Assembly: GCF_028858725.1 (NCBI RefSeq)
Contig: NC_084774.1
Location: 5,492,001-5,556,000 of the forward strand
Reading direction: 5' to 3'
Length of the DNA: 64,000 nucleotides
Origin: Colius striatus
Taxonomy: Eukaryota > Chordata > Aves > Coliiformes > Coliidae
Part shown: positions 8,970-20,853 of the stretch, one piece after another
Layout of the letters: every line of letters starts with the position of its first letter
Numbering within the stretch: position 1 is the stretch's first letter
Program-made: the position numbers and the translations under genes
Notes under the pieces: model-generated
Database searches by the model: none
What the model saw: the letters and a program-made list of their open reading frames with translations, nothing else
What the model was told of the DNA's origin: nothing

Positions 8970-9668
8970 ATGAGGCTCACAGTCTTCTTTGCCTATGTTG
9001 CGCTACTTCTCACCAGAGCACAACCGGTCACCGATGGCCTAGACGAGGCCACACTCGAGCACGTGAGGGAGCGTGAGGATCAGCTGAAAGTGGAGATGAT
9101 TTAGCTAGCAGAGCAGCTGGCCAGGAGGCACGAGACACACCAAACCCCCTGTGGCTTTGCCTGTGGAGTCCTGCTCTTTGCTGACTGGCACCAGTGGCAA
9201 TTCTGGGCTGCTGCTACAGTCCCGGAACTGCTCCTGTACTTGTGGCTCTATTGGCGGCCCAAGAGAAGGAGCCCTGAAGCAGATGGAAGCAGGGAAGAGG
9301 AGAGCTCCAGCAGGGATGCACTCGAGGTGGATGGAAGCAAGGGAGAGGAGAGTTCCTGCAATGACACGCTCCAGCCAGCCAGCAGCAGGGAACAGCAGAG
9401 GTCCTGCAGTGACACGCTCCAGCCACCCTTCAGCAGGGAAGAGGAGAGGTCCTCTGGGGACACGCTCCAGCCAGGCAGCAGCTGCAACAGGAGAGCTGCA
9501 GTGCCACACTCCAGGCAGCCAGCGGCACCAAGGAGATGTCCTGCAGTGGCACGCTCCAGGCTGCCAAAAGCAGTAAAGAAGAGCCGTTCTGCAGCGGCAC
9601 AATCCAGCCAGGCAGAAGCAGGGCTGATGGGAGCTCTTGAAGCGCCACGCCCCAGGTGGCGAATCTAG
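8970..9668 (+). pseudogene. Copy 4: array gene with stop at codon 45
   Basis: The promoter (TATA 8724), intron and start are intact. Codon 45, a Gln CAG in the open copies, is TAG at 9102-9104, so only a signal peptide and part of the ectodomain (44 aa) would be made. Downstream the frame stays open to the normal stop. It has the fewest repeat units in the array (eight fewer than copy 1) and a Glu codon (GAG) where most copies have Gln in the first unit. Copies 6, 8 and 15 carry the same lesion. Confidence 0.8.
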
Positions 9669-10267
9669 AAATAGTTAATGTTTTTGCAGGGTGCAGCCAA
9701 GGCATTAAGACAAAGAATTTCTCCCCCTGTTTGATTGCTCATGCTGTAGTGCCTGAGGAGTTTTAAATTTTAAGTAAGACAAAACTCCCTCCTGGGCTCT
9801 CCAGTTCCAGTCCAGAGACTGGCAATATCGAAGTTCAGCCACTACAGGATTTTTAATGCAAATAAAGCAGACTCCAAATTGACAGAAAAACACCCCAGAA
9901 AGTTGGGTCTTCTTTCCTCCCCACTCACAGAGCACTGCTTGTTCCTAAGCCCCAGGACAGCCAAGCCAGGCTGGTAACATCCACACCAGGATGAGCAGCA
10001 TTTTCCAATCAAAAGCTAATTGTCTTTCTACTCCTTAACTATGCAAGGCCTTGCTCATTCTCTGTCTCTCAGTCGTTCTTAAGAAACACTCTGCAATGCA
10101 GGATACCCAGCACTACCTGGATTTACAGCATCAGTGCAGTTCAGGGACAGTTCCCAAGCATGTGCCAGGCTCACACACAAGTCATTCTGCTGAGCCCGTG
10201 GGGGCCGAGGTTGCCCGGTGACCATGAGGCCTCTGTGACATCGGCGGCCATGTCAGCGTGGGGCAGC
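9669..10267. repeat. Spacer A (599 bp) between copies 4 and 5
   Basis: Standard three-block spacer A with AATAAA at 9861-9866 and a type A promoter ending at the TATA at 10268. Nothing else is recognised. Confidence 0.85.
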
Positions 10268-10512
10268 TATAAAAGGGGGCCGCGGGCAGCAAGGGTCCAG
10301 GACGCGCTGAGGCAGCGGTGAGTGCACGGGCAGCGGGAGGAGGGGACAGGCACCGGAAGGAGGGCCCTGGGGGTGGGCTCTGCTCTGGCACCCAGGGCCT
10401 TGAGCCTCCCGGCTGCCTCGGCCCCTCTCCAAGCGGACCCAGCCCCTGGCCCCGCTGCCAGCTCCCTCCCTCCCACCCCGCTCAACCGCTTCTCTCCCTC
10501 TTCCTGCAGGCC

Positions 10513-11595
10513 ATGAGGCTCACAGTCTTGTTTGCCTATGTTGCGCTACTTCTCACCAGAGCACAGCCGGTCACCGATGGCCTAGACGAGGCCACACTCG
10601 AGCACATGAGGGAGCGTGAGGATCAGCTGAAAGTGGAGATGATTCAGCTAGCAGAGCAGCTGGCCAGGAGGCACGAGACACACCAAACCCCCTGTGGCTT
10701 TGCCTGTGGAGTCCTGCTCTTTACTGACTGGCACCAGTGGCAATTCTGGGCTGCTACTACAGTCCTGGAATTGCTCCTGTACTTGTGGCTCTATTGGCGG
10801 CCCAAGAGAAGGAGCCCTGAAGCAGATGGAAGCAGGGAAGAGGAGAGCTCCAGCAGGGATGCACTCCAGGCGGATGGAAGCAAGGGAGAGGAGAGTTCCT
10901 GCAGTGACACGTTCCAGCCAGCCAGCAGCAGGGAACAGGAGACTTTCTGCAGAGATATTTTCCAGCCACTCTTCAGGAGCAAAGAGGAGACTATGTGCAG
11001 TGACACGCTCCAGCCACCCTTCAGCAGGGAAGAGGACAGGTCCTGCAGTGACATGCTCCAGCCACCATTCAGCAGGGAAGAGGAGACTTTGTGCAGTGAC
11101 ACGCTCCAGCCAGCCAGCAGCAGGGAAGAAGAGACTTTCTGCAGAGATATTTTCCAGCCACTCTTCAGGAGCAAAGTGGAGACTTCCTGCAGTGACACGC
11201 TCCAGCCACCCTTCAGCAAGGAAGAGGAGACTTTGTGCAGTGACACGCTCCAGCCAGCCAGCAGCAGGGAACAGGAGAGGTCCTGCAGTGACATGCTCCA
11301 GCCACCCTTCAGCAGGGAAGAGGAGAAGTCCTGCAGTGACATGCTCCAGCCACCCTTCAGCAGGGAAGAGGAGAGGTCCTCTGGGGACATGCTCCAGCCA
11401 GGCAGCAGCTGCAACAGGAGAGCTGCAGTGCCACGCTCCAGGCAGCCAGCGGCACCAAGGAGATGTCCTGCAGTGGCACGCTCCAGGCTGCCAAAAGCAG
11501 TAAAGAAGAGCCGTTCTGCAGCGGCACAATCCAGCCAGGCAGAAGCAGGGCTGATGGGAGCTCTTGAAGCGCCACGCCCCAGGTGGCGAATCTAG
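10513..11595 (+). CDS. Copy 5: ITPRIP-like repeat-tail protein, 360 aa
   Basis: It has a type A promoter (TATA 10268) and a 192-bp intron with one G fewer than the type B copies. The protein is as in copy 1 except Leu for Phe at residue 6 in the signal peptide. Copies 9, 11 and 14 share this conservative change, so it marks a sub-lineage of the A-promoter copies. Confidence 0.75.
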   Translation: MRLTVLFAYVALLLTRAQPVTDGLDEATLEHMREREDQLKVEMIQLAEQLARRHETHQTPCGFACGVLLFTDWHQWQFWAATTVLELLLYLWLYWRPKRRSPEADGSREEESSSRDALQADGSKGEESSCSDTFQPASSREQETFCRDIFQPLFRSKEETMCSDTLQPPFSREEDRSCSDMLQPPFSREEETLCSDTLQPASSREEETFCRDIFQPLFRSKVETSCSDTLQPPFSKEEETLCSDTLQPASSREQERSCSDMLQPPFSREEEKSCSDMLQPPFSREEERSSGDMLQPGSSCNRRAAVPRSRQPAAPRRCPAVARSRLPKAVKKSRSAAAQSSQAEAGLMGALEAPRPRWRI

Positions 11596-13352
11596 AAAAA
11601 GTTAATGTTTTTGCAGGGTGGAGCCAAGGCATTAAGACAAAGAATTTCTCCCCCTGTTTGATTGCTCATGCTGTAGTGCCTGAGGAGTTTTAAATTTTAA
11701 GTAAGACTGGGGGGGAGGAGTGATAAGATAGTGAATCCCCTGAGGGGGTTGTAGGCTCCTCCGGAAGTTGTAAACCTTGGAGTACCTAATCAATGGGGAA
11801 TCAAGGGAGGCATAAGGAATAAAAAGCCTCTTTTCTTCCTCTTCTCTTCGAGTTTGACCCTGTACATAGTTGGTTGTTCAGTAGTTGGAACAGTTTGTGA
11901 AGATCGGCACCCCAGGAGAAGGACTCACTTCAGAGAGGTGCATGAAGGAGAGTCTCCCATGGGAGGGTGAAGTACTGAGGCCTGAACTATAGGCATGAAA
12001 GATGGATTGTCCTTAATGAAAGATGTAGTTTAGGTAGAAGGACTCACACTGGAGCAATCTGCTCCTGAACAACTGCACACTTTGGAAGGAACCCATGGTG
12101 GAGTCGTCCATGAAGAACTGCAGCTGTGGGAAGGACTCACGTTGGACAAGATGGTGGAGAACAGTCTCCCACAGAGGAAGCAGCTGCAGACACAATCCGT
12201 GACCATCTGACCATAACTCCCATTCACCATCTCCCTTTGCTGTGGGGAGAAAAGGCAGAGACCCAGGGCGAAGGGAGAGGTGGGGAGAAGGTGTTTTAAG
12301 ATGTAGTTGTTATTTCTTATTACTTTTCTTTGTTCTGATTAGCAATAAACTAATTGTCCCCAAGTTCAGGCTGAGTTATCTGAGAGTGTAATTTCTGAAT
12401 GACCTCCCTGCTTCCACTTCTGCCTTGGAAAGCTCTTTCCCTGACACTTCATACCAAAGGGTCTCATGTGGTCATTCATGTGGCACAATTACCTCAATGG
12501 CCTGCACATTACAACTTACATTAACACTTATACTACAACACAGCATTGCTCCCAATCTCAGGGAAGGTACAGCATGGAAGCGCTCTCAGCATGGGCACAG
12601 CTGCCTCAGGTGTGTGAGGAATCCACCCCACAGCAACTCCCTGCAACACTCATGGAGGCTGCAGCAGAGCAGAGACTTGGCAGCCAGGCTCCATGATGCC
12701 CTGTGGGGATGAGATGGTCCTCTAGAGCTGATCAGCAGCACATTTGGTGCCCTGAGCCAAAAGTCTGCCCTGTCTTGACAGAGTGCCATCCTTTGTGTGA
12801 ACTTTGGCCATTATGATAACACCAAACACAGCTGCATCCCGAAGGCCACCCGCCTCCTCCTCCAGTCTGTGCCCTGGATTCTTTGTAAGCTGCACCTTTA
12901 AATACTGTGGACACTGAGGGGCAGAAGAAAGGCCACATGTATCCACATTTCAAGGTGTCCCTGGGTATCCTGTCAGCCAGCCAAGTTTTACCTTCCTGGC
13001 CCTTTTGCTGCGGGAGCTGCCCTCAAGCGTGTGCAGCCAATCGGTTCATCCCAGGCTACAGAAGCAAGGCTGCAGCCAAGAAAAAGGTTTAGAACCAGCA
13101 AAGGGTGACATGCAGAAGCAAACTTCCAGCTCCAGGTTTCATATTCCTTTAGAGAGGTCCCAGGGTATTTTGACAGCCAGCAAAGTTCTACCTTTGTAGT
13201 CCTTTTTGAAATTGTGTCCAGAGTGCTGGCTGGTTAGGTTTCGCTTTACTGACTTCACTGAGGGATGTTTCTGACAGCACTTTTCTCTCTTGCAGTGGTC
13301 ATTCTTCTCTTTCTTTATATAAACAGAGAGAATGGAAATGAACTTGAAGAGC
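11596..13352. repeat. Spacer B (1757 bp) between copies 5 and 6
   Basis: Same layout as the other B spacers: LTR-like part from about 11708, AATAAA at 11818 and 12344, and the CAGCTCCAGG variant near 13130. No gene is recognised. Confidence 0.85.
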
Positions 13353-13598
13353 TATAAAAGGGGGCCGCGGGCAGCAAGGGTCCAGGACGCGCTGAGGCAG
13401 CGGTGAGTGCACGGGCGGCGGGAGGAGGGGGACAGGCACCGGAAGGAGGGCTCTGGGGGTGGGCTCTGCTCTGGCACCCAGGGCCTTGAGCCTCCCGGCT
13501 GCCTCGGCCCCTCTCCAAGCGGACCCAGCCCCTGGCCCCGCTGCCAGCTCCCTCCCTCCCACCCCGCTCAACCGCTTCTCTCCCTCTTCCTGCAGGCC

Positions 13599-14296
13599 AT
13601 GAGGCTCACAGTCTTCTTTGCCTATGTTGCGCTACTTCTCACCAGAGCACAACCGGTCACCGATGGCCTAGACGAGGCCACACTCGAGCACGTGAGGGAG
13701 CGTGAGGATCAGCTGAAAGTGGAGATGATTTAGCTAGCAGAGCAGCTGGCCAGGAGGCACGAGACACACCAAAGCCCTGTGGCTTTGCCTGTGGAGTCCT
13801 GCTCTTTGCTGACTGGCACCAGTGGCAATTCTGGGCTGCTGCTACAGTCCCGGAACTGCTCCTGTACTTGTGGCTCTATTGGCGGCCCAAGAGAAGGAGC
13901 CCTGAAGCAGATGGAAGCAGGGAAGAGGAGAGCTCCAGCAGGGATGCACTCGAGGTGGATGGAAGCAAGGGAGAGGAGAGTTCCTGCAATGACACGCTCC
14001 AGCCAGCCAGCAGCAGGGAACAGCAGAGGTCCTGCAGTGACACGCTCCAGCCACCCTTCAGCAGGGAAGAGGAGAGGTCCTCTGGGGACACGCTCCAGCC
14101 AGGCAGCAGCTGCAACAGGAGAGCTGCAGTGCCACACTCCAGGCAGCCAGCGGCACCAAGGAGATGTCCTGCAGTGGCACGCTCCAGGCTGCCAAAAGCA
14201 GTAAAGAAGAGCCGTTCTGCAGCGGCACAATCCAGCCAGGCAGAAGCAGGGCTGATGGGAGCTCTTGAAGCGCCACGCCCCAGGTGGCGAATCTAG
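13599..14296 (+). pseudogene. Copy 6: array gene with codon-45 stop and a 1-bp deletion
   Basis: It carries the shared TAG at codon 45 (13731-13733). It also has a one-base loss at about 13773, where CCAAAGCCCTG replaces CCAAACCCCCTG. This second lesion is private, so it arose after the stop-bearing copy multiplied and is consistent with lack of constraint. TATA at 13353. The remainder resembles copy 4. Confidence 0.8.
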
Positions 14297-14895
14297 AAAT
14301 AGTTAATGTTTTTGCAGGGTGCAGCCAAGGCATTAAGACAAAGAATTTCTCCCCCTGTTTGATTGCTCATGCTGTAGTGCCTGAGGAGTTTTAAATTTTA
14401 AGTAAGACAAAACTCCCTCCTGGGCTCTCCAGTTCCAGTCCAGAGACTGGCAATATCGAAGTTCAGCCACTACAGGATTTTTAATGCAAATAAAGCAGAC
14501 TCCAAATTGACAGAAAAACACCCCAGAAAGTTGGGTCTTCTTTCCTCCCCACTCACAGAGCACTGCTTGTTCCTAAGCCCCAGGACAGCCAAGCCAGGCT
14601 GGTAACATCCACACCAGGATGAGCAGCATTTTCCAATCAAAAGCTAATTGTCTTTCTACTCCTTAACTATGCAAGGCCTTGCTCATTCTCTGTCTCTCAG
14701 TCGTTCTTAAGAAACACTCTGCAATGCAGGATACCCAGCACTACCTGGATTTACAGCATCAGTGCAGTTCAGGGACACTTCCCAAGCATGTGCCAGGCTC
14801 ACACACAAGTCATTCTGCTGAGCCCGTGGGGGCCGAGGTTGCCCGGTGACCATGAGGCCTCTGTGACATCGGCGGCCATGTCAGCGTGGGGCAGC
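14297..14895. repeat. Spacer A (599 bp) between copies 6 and 7
   Basis: Standard spacer A with AATAAA at 14489-14494. It has GGGACACTTCC (about 14774) as in the two long spacers, where the other A spacers have GGGACAGTTCC. This suggests either the ancestral base or conversion from a long spacer. Confidence 0.85.
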
Positions 14896-15141
14896 TATAA
14901 AAGGGGGCCGCGGGCAGCAAGGGTCCAGGACGCGCTGAGGCAGCGGTGAGTGCACGGGCGGCGGGAGGAGGGGGACAGGCACCGGAAGGAGGGCCCTGGG
15001 GGTGGGCTCTGCTCTGGCACCCAGGGCCTTGAGCCTCCCGGCTGCCTCGGCCCCTCTCCAAGCGGACCCAGCCCCTGGCCCCGCTGCCAGCTCCCTCCCT
15101 CCCACCCCGCTCAACCGCTTCTCTCCCTCTTCCTGCAGGCC

Positions 15142-16224
15142 ATGAGGCTCACAGTCTTCTTTGCCTATGTTGCGCTACTTCTCACCAGAGCACAGCCGGT
15201 CACCGATGGCCTAGACGAGGCCACACTCGAGCACATGAGGGAGCGTGAGGATCAGCTGAAAGTGGAGATGATTCAGCTAGCAGAGCAGCTGGCCAGGAGG
15301 CACGAGACACACCAAACCCCCTGTGGCTTTGCCTGTGGAGTCCTGCTCTTTACTGACTGGCACCAGTGGCAATTCTGGGCTGCTACTACAGTCCTGGAAT
15401 TGCTCCTGTACTTGTGGCTCTATTGGCGGCCCAAGAGAAGGAGCCCTGAAGCAGATGGAAGCAGGGAAGAGGAGAGCTCCAGCAGGGATGCACTCCAGGC
15501 GGATGGAAGCAAGGGAGAGGAGAGTTCCTGCAGTGACACGTTCCAGCCAGCCAGCAGCAGGGAACAGGAGACTTTCTGCAGAGATATTTTCCAGCCACTC
15601 ATCAGGAGCAAAGAGGAGACTATGTGCAGTGACACGCTCCAGCCACCCTTCAGCAGGGAAGAGGACAGGTCCTGCAGTGACATGCTCCAGCCACCATTCA
15701 GCAGGGAAGAGGAGACTTTGTGCAGTGACACGCTCCAGCCAGCCAGCAGCAGGGAAGAAGAGACTTTCTGCAGAGATATTTTCCAGCCACTCTTCAGGAG
15801 CAAAGTGGAGACTTCCTGCAGTGACACGCTCCAGCCACCCTTCAGCAAGGAAGAGGAGACTTTGTGCAGTGACACGCTCCAGCCAGCCAGCAGCAGGGAA
15901 CAGGAGAGGTCCTGCAGTGACATGCTCCAGCCACCCTTCAGCAGGGAAGAGGAGAAGTCCTGCAGTGACATGCTCCAGCCACCCTTCAGCAGGGAAGAGG
16001 AGAGGTCCTCTGGGGACATGCTCCAGCCAGGCAGCAGCTGCAACAGGAGAGCTGCAGTGCCACGCTCCAGGCAGCCAGCGGCACCAAGGAGATGTCCTGC
16101 AGTGGCACGCTCCAGGCTGCCAAAAGCAGTAAAGAAGAGCCGTTCTGCAGCGGCACAATCCAGCCAGGCAGAAGCAGGGCTGATGGGAGCTCTTGAAGCG
16201 CCACGCCCCAGGTGGCGAATCTAG
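15142..16224 (+). CDS. Copy 7: ITPRIP-like repeat-tail protein, 360 aa
   Basis: It has a type A promoter (TATA 14896). It is identical in plan to copy 1, with Phe6 and a private Ile for Phe154 in the second Cys unit (CTCATC for CTCTTC at about 15599). The frame is open throughout. Confidence 0.75.
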   Translation: MRLTVFFAYVALLLTRAQPVTDGLDEATLEHMREREDQLKVEMIQLAEQLARRHETHQTPCGFACGVLLFTDWHQWQFWAATTVLELLLYLWLYWRPKRRSPEADGSREEESSSRDALQADGSKGEESSCSDTFQPASSREQETFCRDIFQPLIRSKEETMCSDTLQPPFSREEDRSCSDMLQPPFSREEETLCSDTLQPASSREEETFCRDIFQPLFRSKVETSCSDTLQPPFSKEEETLCSDTLQPASSREQERSCSDMLQPPFSREEEKSCSDMLQPPFSREEERSSGDMLQPGSSCNRRAAVPRSRQPAAPRRCPAVARSRLPKAVKKSRSAAAQSSQAEAGLMGALEAPRPRWRI

Positions 16225-17981
16225 AAAAAGTTAATGTTTTTGCAGGGTGGAGCCAAGGCATTAAGACAAAGAATTTCTCCCCCTGTTTGATTGCTCATGC
16301 TGTAGTGCCTGAGGAGTTTTAAATTTTAAGTAAGACTGGGGGGGAGGAGTGATAAGATAGTGAATCCCCTGAGGGGGTTGTAGGCTCCTCCGGAAGTTGT
16401 AAACCTTGGAGTACCTAATCAATGGGGAATCAAGGGAGGCATAAGGAATAAAAAGCCTCTTTTCTTCCTCTTCTCTTCGAGTTTGACCCTGTACATAGTT
16501 GGTTGTTCAGTAGTTGGAACAGTTTGTGAAGATCGGCACCCCAGGAGAAGGACTCACTTCAGAGAGGTGCATGAAGGAGAGTCTCCCATGGGAGGGTGAA
16601 GTACTGAGGCCTGAACTATAGGCATGAAAGATGGATTGTCCTTAATGAAAGATGTAGTTTAGGTAGAAGGACTCACACTGGAGCAATCTGCTCCTGAACA
16701 ACTGCACACTTTGGAAGGAACCCATGGTGGAGTCGTCCATGAAGAACTGCAGCTGTGGGAAGGACTCACGTTGGACAAGATGGTGGAGAACAGTCTCCCA
16801 CAGAGGAAGCAGCTGCAGACACAATCCGTGACCATCTGACCATAACTCCCATTCACCATCTCCCTTTGCTGTGGGGAGAAAAGGCAGAGACCCAGGGCGA
16901 AGGGAGAGGTGGGGAGAAGGTGTTTTAAGATGTAGTTGTTATTTCTTATTACTTTTCTTTGTTCTGATTAGCAATAAACTAATTGTCCCCAAGTTCAGGC
17001 TGAGTTATCTGAGAGTGTAATTTCTGAATGACCTCCCTGCTTCCACTTCTGCCTTGGAAAGCTCTTTCCCTGACACTTCATACCAAAGGGTCTCATGTGG
17101 TCATTCATGTGGCACAATTACCTCAATGGCCTGCAAATTACAACTTACATTAACACTTATACAACAACACAGCATTGCTCCCAATCTCAGGGAAGGTACA
17201 GCATGGAAGCGCTCTCAGCATGGGCACAGCTGCCTCAGGTGTGTGAGGAATCCACCCCACAGCAACTCCCTGCAACACTCATGGAGGCTGCAGCAGAGCA
17301 GAGACTTGGCAGCCAGGCTCCATGATGCCCTGTGGGGATGAGATGGTCCTCTAGAGCTGATCAGCAGCACATTTGGTGCCCTGAGCCAAAAGTCTGCCCT
17401 GTCTTGACAGAGTGCCATCCTTTGTGTGAACTTTGGCCATTATGATAACACCAAACACAGCTGCATCCCGAAGGCCACCCGCCTCCTCCTCCAGTCTGTG
17501 CCCTGGATTCTTTGTAAGCTGCACCTTTAAATACTGTGGACACTGAGGGGCAGAAGAAAGGCCACATGTATCCACATTTCAAGGTGTCCCTGGGTATCCT
17601 GTCAGCCAGCCAAGTTTTACCTTCCTGGCCCTTTTGCTGCGGGAGCTGCCCTCAAGCGTGTGCAGCCAATCGGTTCATCCCAGGCTACAGAAGCAAGGCT
17701 GCAGCCAAGAAAAAGGTTTAGAACCAGCAAAGGGTGACATGCAGAAGCAAACTTCCAGCTCCAGGTTTCATATTCCTTTAGAGAGGTCCCAGGGTATTTT
17801 GACAGCCAGCAAAGTTCTACCTTTGTAGTCCTTTTTGAAATTGTGTCCAGAGTGCTGGCTGGTTAGGTTTCGCTTTACTGACTTCACTGAGGGATGTTTC
17901 TGACAGCACTTTTCTCTCTTGCAGTGGTCATTCTTCTCTTTCTTTATATAAACAGAGAGAATGGAAATGAACTTGAAGAGC
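16225..17981. repeat. Spacer B (1757 bp) between copies 7 and 8
   Basis: LTR-like part from about 16337, AATAAA at 16447 and 16973. The CTGCAAATT and ACAACAACAC variants (about 17133-17170) are shared with the spacer at 25721-27477. Confidence 0.85.
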
Positions 17982-18227
17982 TATAAAAGGGGGCCGCGGG
18001 CAGCAAGGGTCCAGGACGCGCTGAGGCACCGGTGAGTGCACGGGCGGCGGGAGGAGGGGGACAGGCACCGGAAGGAGGGCCCTGGGGGTGGGCTCTGCTC
18101 TGGCACCCAGGGCCTTGAGCCTCCCGGCTGCCTCGGCCCCTCTCCAAGCGGACCCAGCCCCTGGCCCCGCTGCCAGCTCCCTCCCTCCCACCCCGCTCAA
18201 CCGCTTCTCTCCCTCTTCCTGCAGGCC

Positions 18228-18926
18228 ATGAGGCTCACAGTCTTCTTTGCCTATGTTGCGCTACTTCTCACCAGAGCACAACCGGTCACCGATGGCCTAG
18301 ACGAGGCCACACTCGAGCACGTGAGGGAGCGTGAGGATCAGCTGAAAGTGGAGATGATTTAGCTAGCAGAGCAGCTGGCCAGGAGGCACGAGACACACCA
18401 AACCCCCTGTGGCTTTGCCTGTGGAGTCCTGCTCTTTGCTGACTGGCACCAGTGGCAATTCTGGGCTGCTGCTACAGTCCCGGAACTGCTCCTGTACTTG
18501 TGGCTCTATTGGCGGCCCAAGAGAAGGAGCCCTGAAGCAGATGGAAGCAGGGAAGAGGAGAGCTCCAGCAGGGATGCACTCGAGGTGGATGGAAGCAAGG
18601 GAGAGGAGAGTTCCTGCAATGACACGCTCCAGCCAGCCAGCAGCAGGGAACAGCAGAGGTCCTGCAGTGACACGCTCCAGCCACCCTTCAGCAGGGAAGA
18701 GGAGAGGTCCTCTGGGGACACGCTCCAGCCAGGCAGCAGCTGCAACAGGAGAGCTGCAGTGCCACACTCCAGGCAGCCAGCGGCACCAAGGAGATGTCCT
18801 GCAGTGGCACGCTCCAGGCTGCCAAAAGCAGTAAAGAAGAGCCGTTCTGCAGCGGCACAATCCAGCCAGGCAGAAGCAGGGCTGATGGGAGCTCTTGAAG
18901 CGCCACGCCCCAGGTGGCGAATCTAG
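18228..18926 (+). pseudogene. Copy 8: array gene with stop at codon 45
   Basis: The shared TAG is at 18360-18362. Exon 1 has a private change at the donor side (CACCG before GTGAGT at about 18031, others CAGCG) that leaves the donor GT intact. TATA at 17982. The body is otherwise like copy 4. Confidence 0.8.
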
Positions 18927-19525
18927 AAATAGTTAATGTTTTTGCAGGGTGCAGCCAAGGCATTAAGACAAAGAATTTCTCCCCCTGTTTGATTGCTCAT
19001 GCTGTAGTGCCTGAGGAGTTTTAAATTTTAAGTAAGACAAAACTCCCTCCTGGGCTCTCCAGTTCCAGTCCAGAGACTGGCAATATCGAAGTTCAGCCAC
19101 TACAGGATTTTTAATGCAAATAAAGCAGACTCCAAATTGACAGAAAAACACCCCAGAAAGTTGGGTCTTCTTTCCTCCCCACTCACAGAGCACTGCTTGT
19201 TCCTAAGCCCCAGGACAGCCAAGCCAGGCTGGTAACATCCACACCAGGATGAGCAGCATTTTCCAATCAAAAGCTAATTGTCTTTCTACTCCTTAACTAT
19301 GCAAGGCCTTGCTCATTCTCTGTCTCTCAGTCGTTCTTAAGAAACACTCTGCAATGCAGGATACCCAGCACTACCTGGATTTACAGCATCAGTGCAGTTC
19401 AGGGACAGTTCCCAAGCATGTGCCAGGCTCACACACAAGTCATTCTGCTGAGCCCGTGGGGGCCGAGGTTGCCCGGTGACCATGAGGCCTCTGTGACATC
19501 AGCGGCCATGTCAGCGTGGGGCAGC
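18927..19525. repeat. Spacer A (599 bp) between copies 8 and 9
   Basis: Standard spacer A, AATAAA at 19119-19124. The promoter has GACATCAGCGG instead of GACATCGGCGG (about 19495), which removes a CpG. Exon 1 downstream has GCAGCGAGGG as in copy 17. Confidence 0.85.
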
Positions 19526-19770
19526 TATAAAAGGGGGCCGCGGGCAGCGAGGGTCCAGGACGCGCTGAGGCAGCGGTGAGTGCACGGGCGGCGGGAGGAG
19601 GGGACAGGCACCGGAAGGAGGGCCCTGGGGGTGGGCTCTGCTCTGGCACCCAGGGCCTTGAGCCTCCCGGCTGCCTCGGCCCCTCTCCAAGCGGACCCAG
19701 CCCCTGGCCCCGCTGCCAGCTCCCTCCCTCCCACCCCGCTCAACCGCTTCTCTCCCTCTTCCTGCAGGCC

Positions 19771-20853
19771 ATGAGGCTCACAGTCTTGTTTGCCTATGTT
19801 GCGCTACTTCTCACCAGAGCACAACCGGTCACCGATGGCCTAGACGAGGCCACACTCGAGCACATGAGGGAGCGTGAGGATCAGCTGAAGGTGGAGATGA
19901 TTCAGCTAACAGAGCAGCTGGCCAGGAGGCACGAGACACACCAAACCCCCTGTGGCTTTGCCTGTGGAGTCCTGCTCTTTACTGACTGGCACCAGTGGCA
20001 ATTCTGGGCTGCTACTACAGTCCTGGAACTGCTCCTGTACTTGTGGCTCTATTGGCGGCCCAAGAGAAGGAGCCCTGAAGCAGATGGAAGCAGGGAAGAG
20101 GAGAGCTCCAGCAGGGATGCACTCCAGGCGGATGGAAGCAAGGGAGAGGAGAGTTCCTGCAGTGACACGTTCCAGCCAGCCAGCAGCAGGGAACAGGAGA
20201 CTTTCTGCAGAGATATTTTCCAGCCACTCTTCAGGAGCAAAGAGGAGACTATGTGCAGTGACACGCTCCAGCCACCCTTCAGCAGGGAAGAGGACAGGTC
20301 CTGCAGTGACATGCTCCAGCCACCATTCAGCAGGGAAGAGGAGACTTTGTGCAGTGACACGCTCCAGCCAGCCAGCAGCAGGGAAGAAGAGACTTTCTGC
20401 AGAGATATTTTCCAGCCACTCTTCAGGAGCAAAGTGGAGACTTCCTGCAGTGACACGCTCCAGCCACCCTTCAGCAAGGAAGAGGAGACTTTGTGCAGTG
20501 ACACGCTCCAGCCAGCCAGCAGCAGGGAACAGGAGAGGTCCTGCAGTGACATGCTCCAGCCACCCTTCAGCAGGGAAGAGGAGAAGTCCTGCAGTGACAT
20601 GCTCCAGCCACCCTTCAGCAGGGAAGAGGAGAGGTCCTCTGGGGACATGCTCCAGCCAGGCAGCAGCTGCAACAGGAGAGCTGCAGTGCCACGCTCCAGG
20701 CAGCCAGCGGCACCAAGGAGATGTCCTGCAGTGGCACGCTCCAGGCTGCCAAAAGCAGTAAAGAAGAGCCGTTCTGCAGCGGCACAATCCAGCCAGGCAG
20801 AAGCAGGGCTGATGGGAGCTCTTGAAGCGCCACGCCCCAGGTGGCGAATCTAG
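19771..20853 (+). CDS. Copy 9: ITPRIP-like repeat-tail protein, 360 aa
   Basis: It has a type A promoter (TATA 19526). It carries Leu6 (as copies 5, 11, 14) and Thr47 (as copies 2, 13, 16, 17), plus a GAAGGTGG codon variant shared with copy 17. This mixture of marks from different lineages suggests gene conversion. Confidence 0.75.
   Translation: MRLTVLFAYVALLLTRAQPVTDGLDEATLEHMREREDQLKVEMIQLTEQLARRHETHQTPCGFACGVLLFTDWHQWQFWAATTVLELLLYLWLYWRPKRRSPEADGSREEESSSRDALQADGSKGEESSCSDTFQPASSREQETFCRDIFQPLFRSKEETMCSDTLQPPFSREEDRSCSDMLQPPFSREEETLCSDTLQPASSREEETFCRDIFQPLFRSKVETSCSDTLQPPFSKEEETLCSDTLQPASSREQERSCSDMLQPPFSREEEKSCSDMLQPPFSREEERSSGDMLQPGSSCNRRAAVPRSRQPAAPRRCPAVARSRLPKAVKKSRSAAAQSSQAEAGLMGALEAPRPRWRI

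Noticed and set aside
9240..9668. Downstream open frames in the stop-bearing copies as separate genes
   Set aside because: They begin at a TTG and are simply the remainder of the coding exon after the codon-45 stop.
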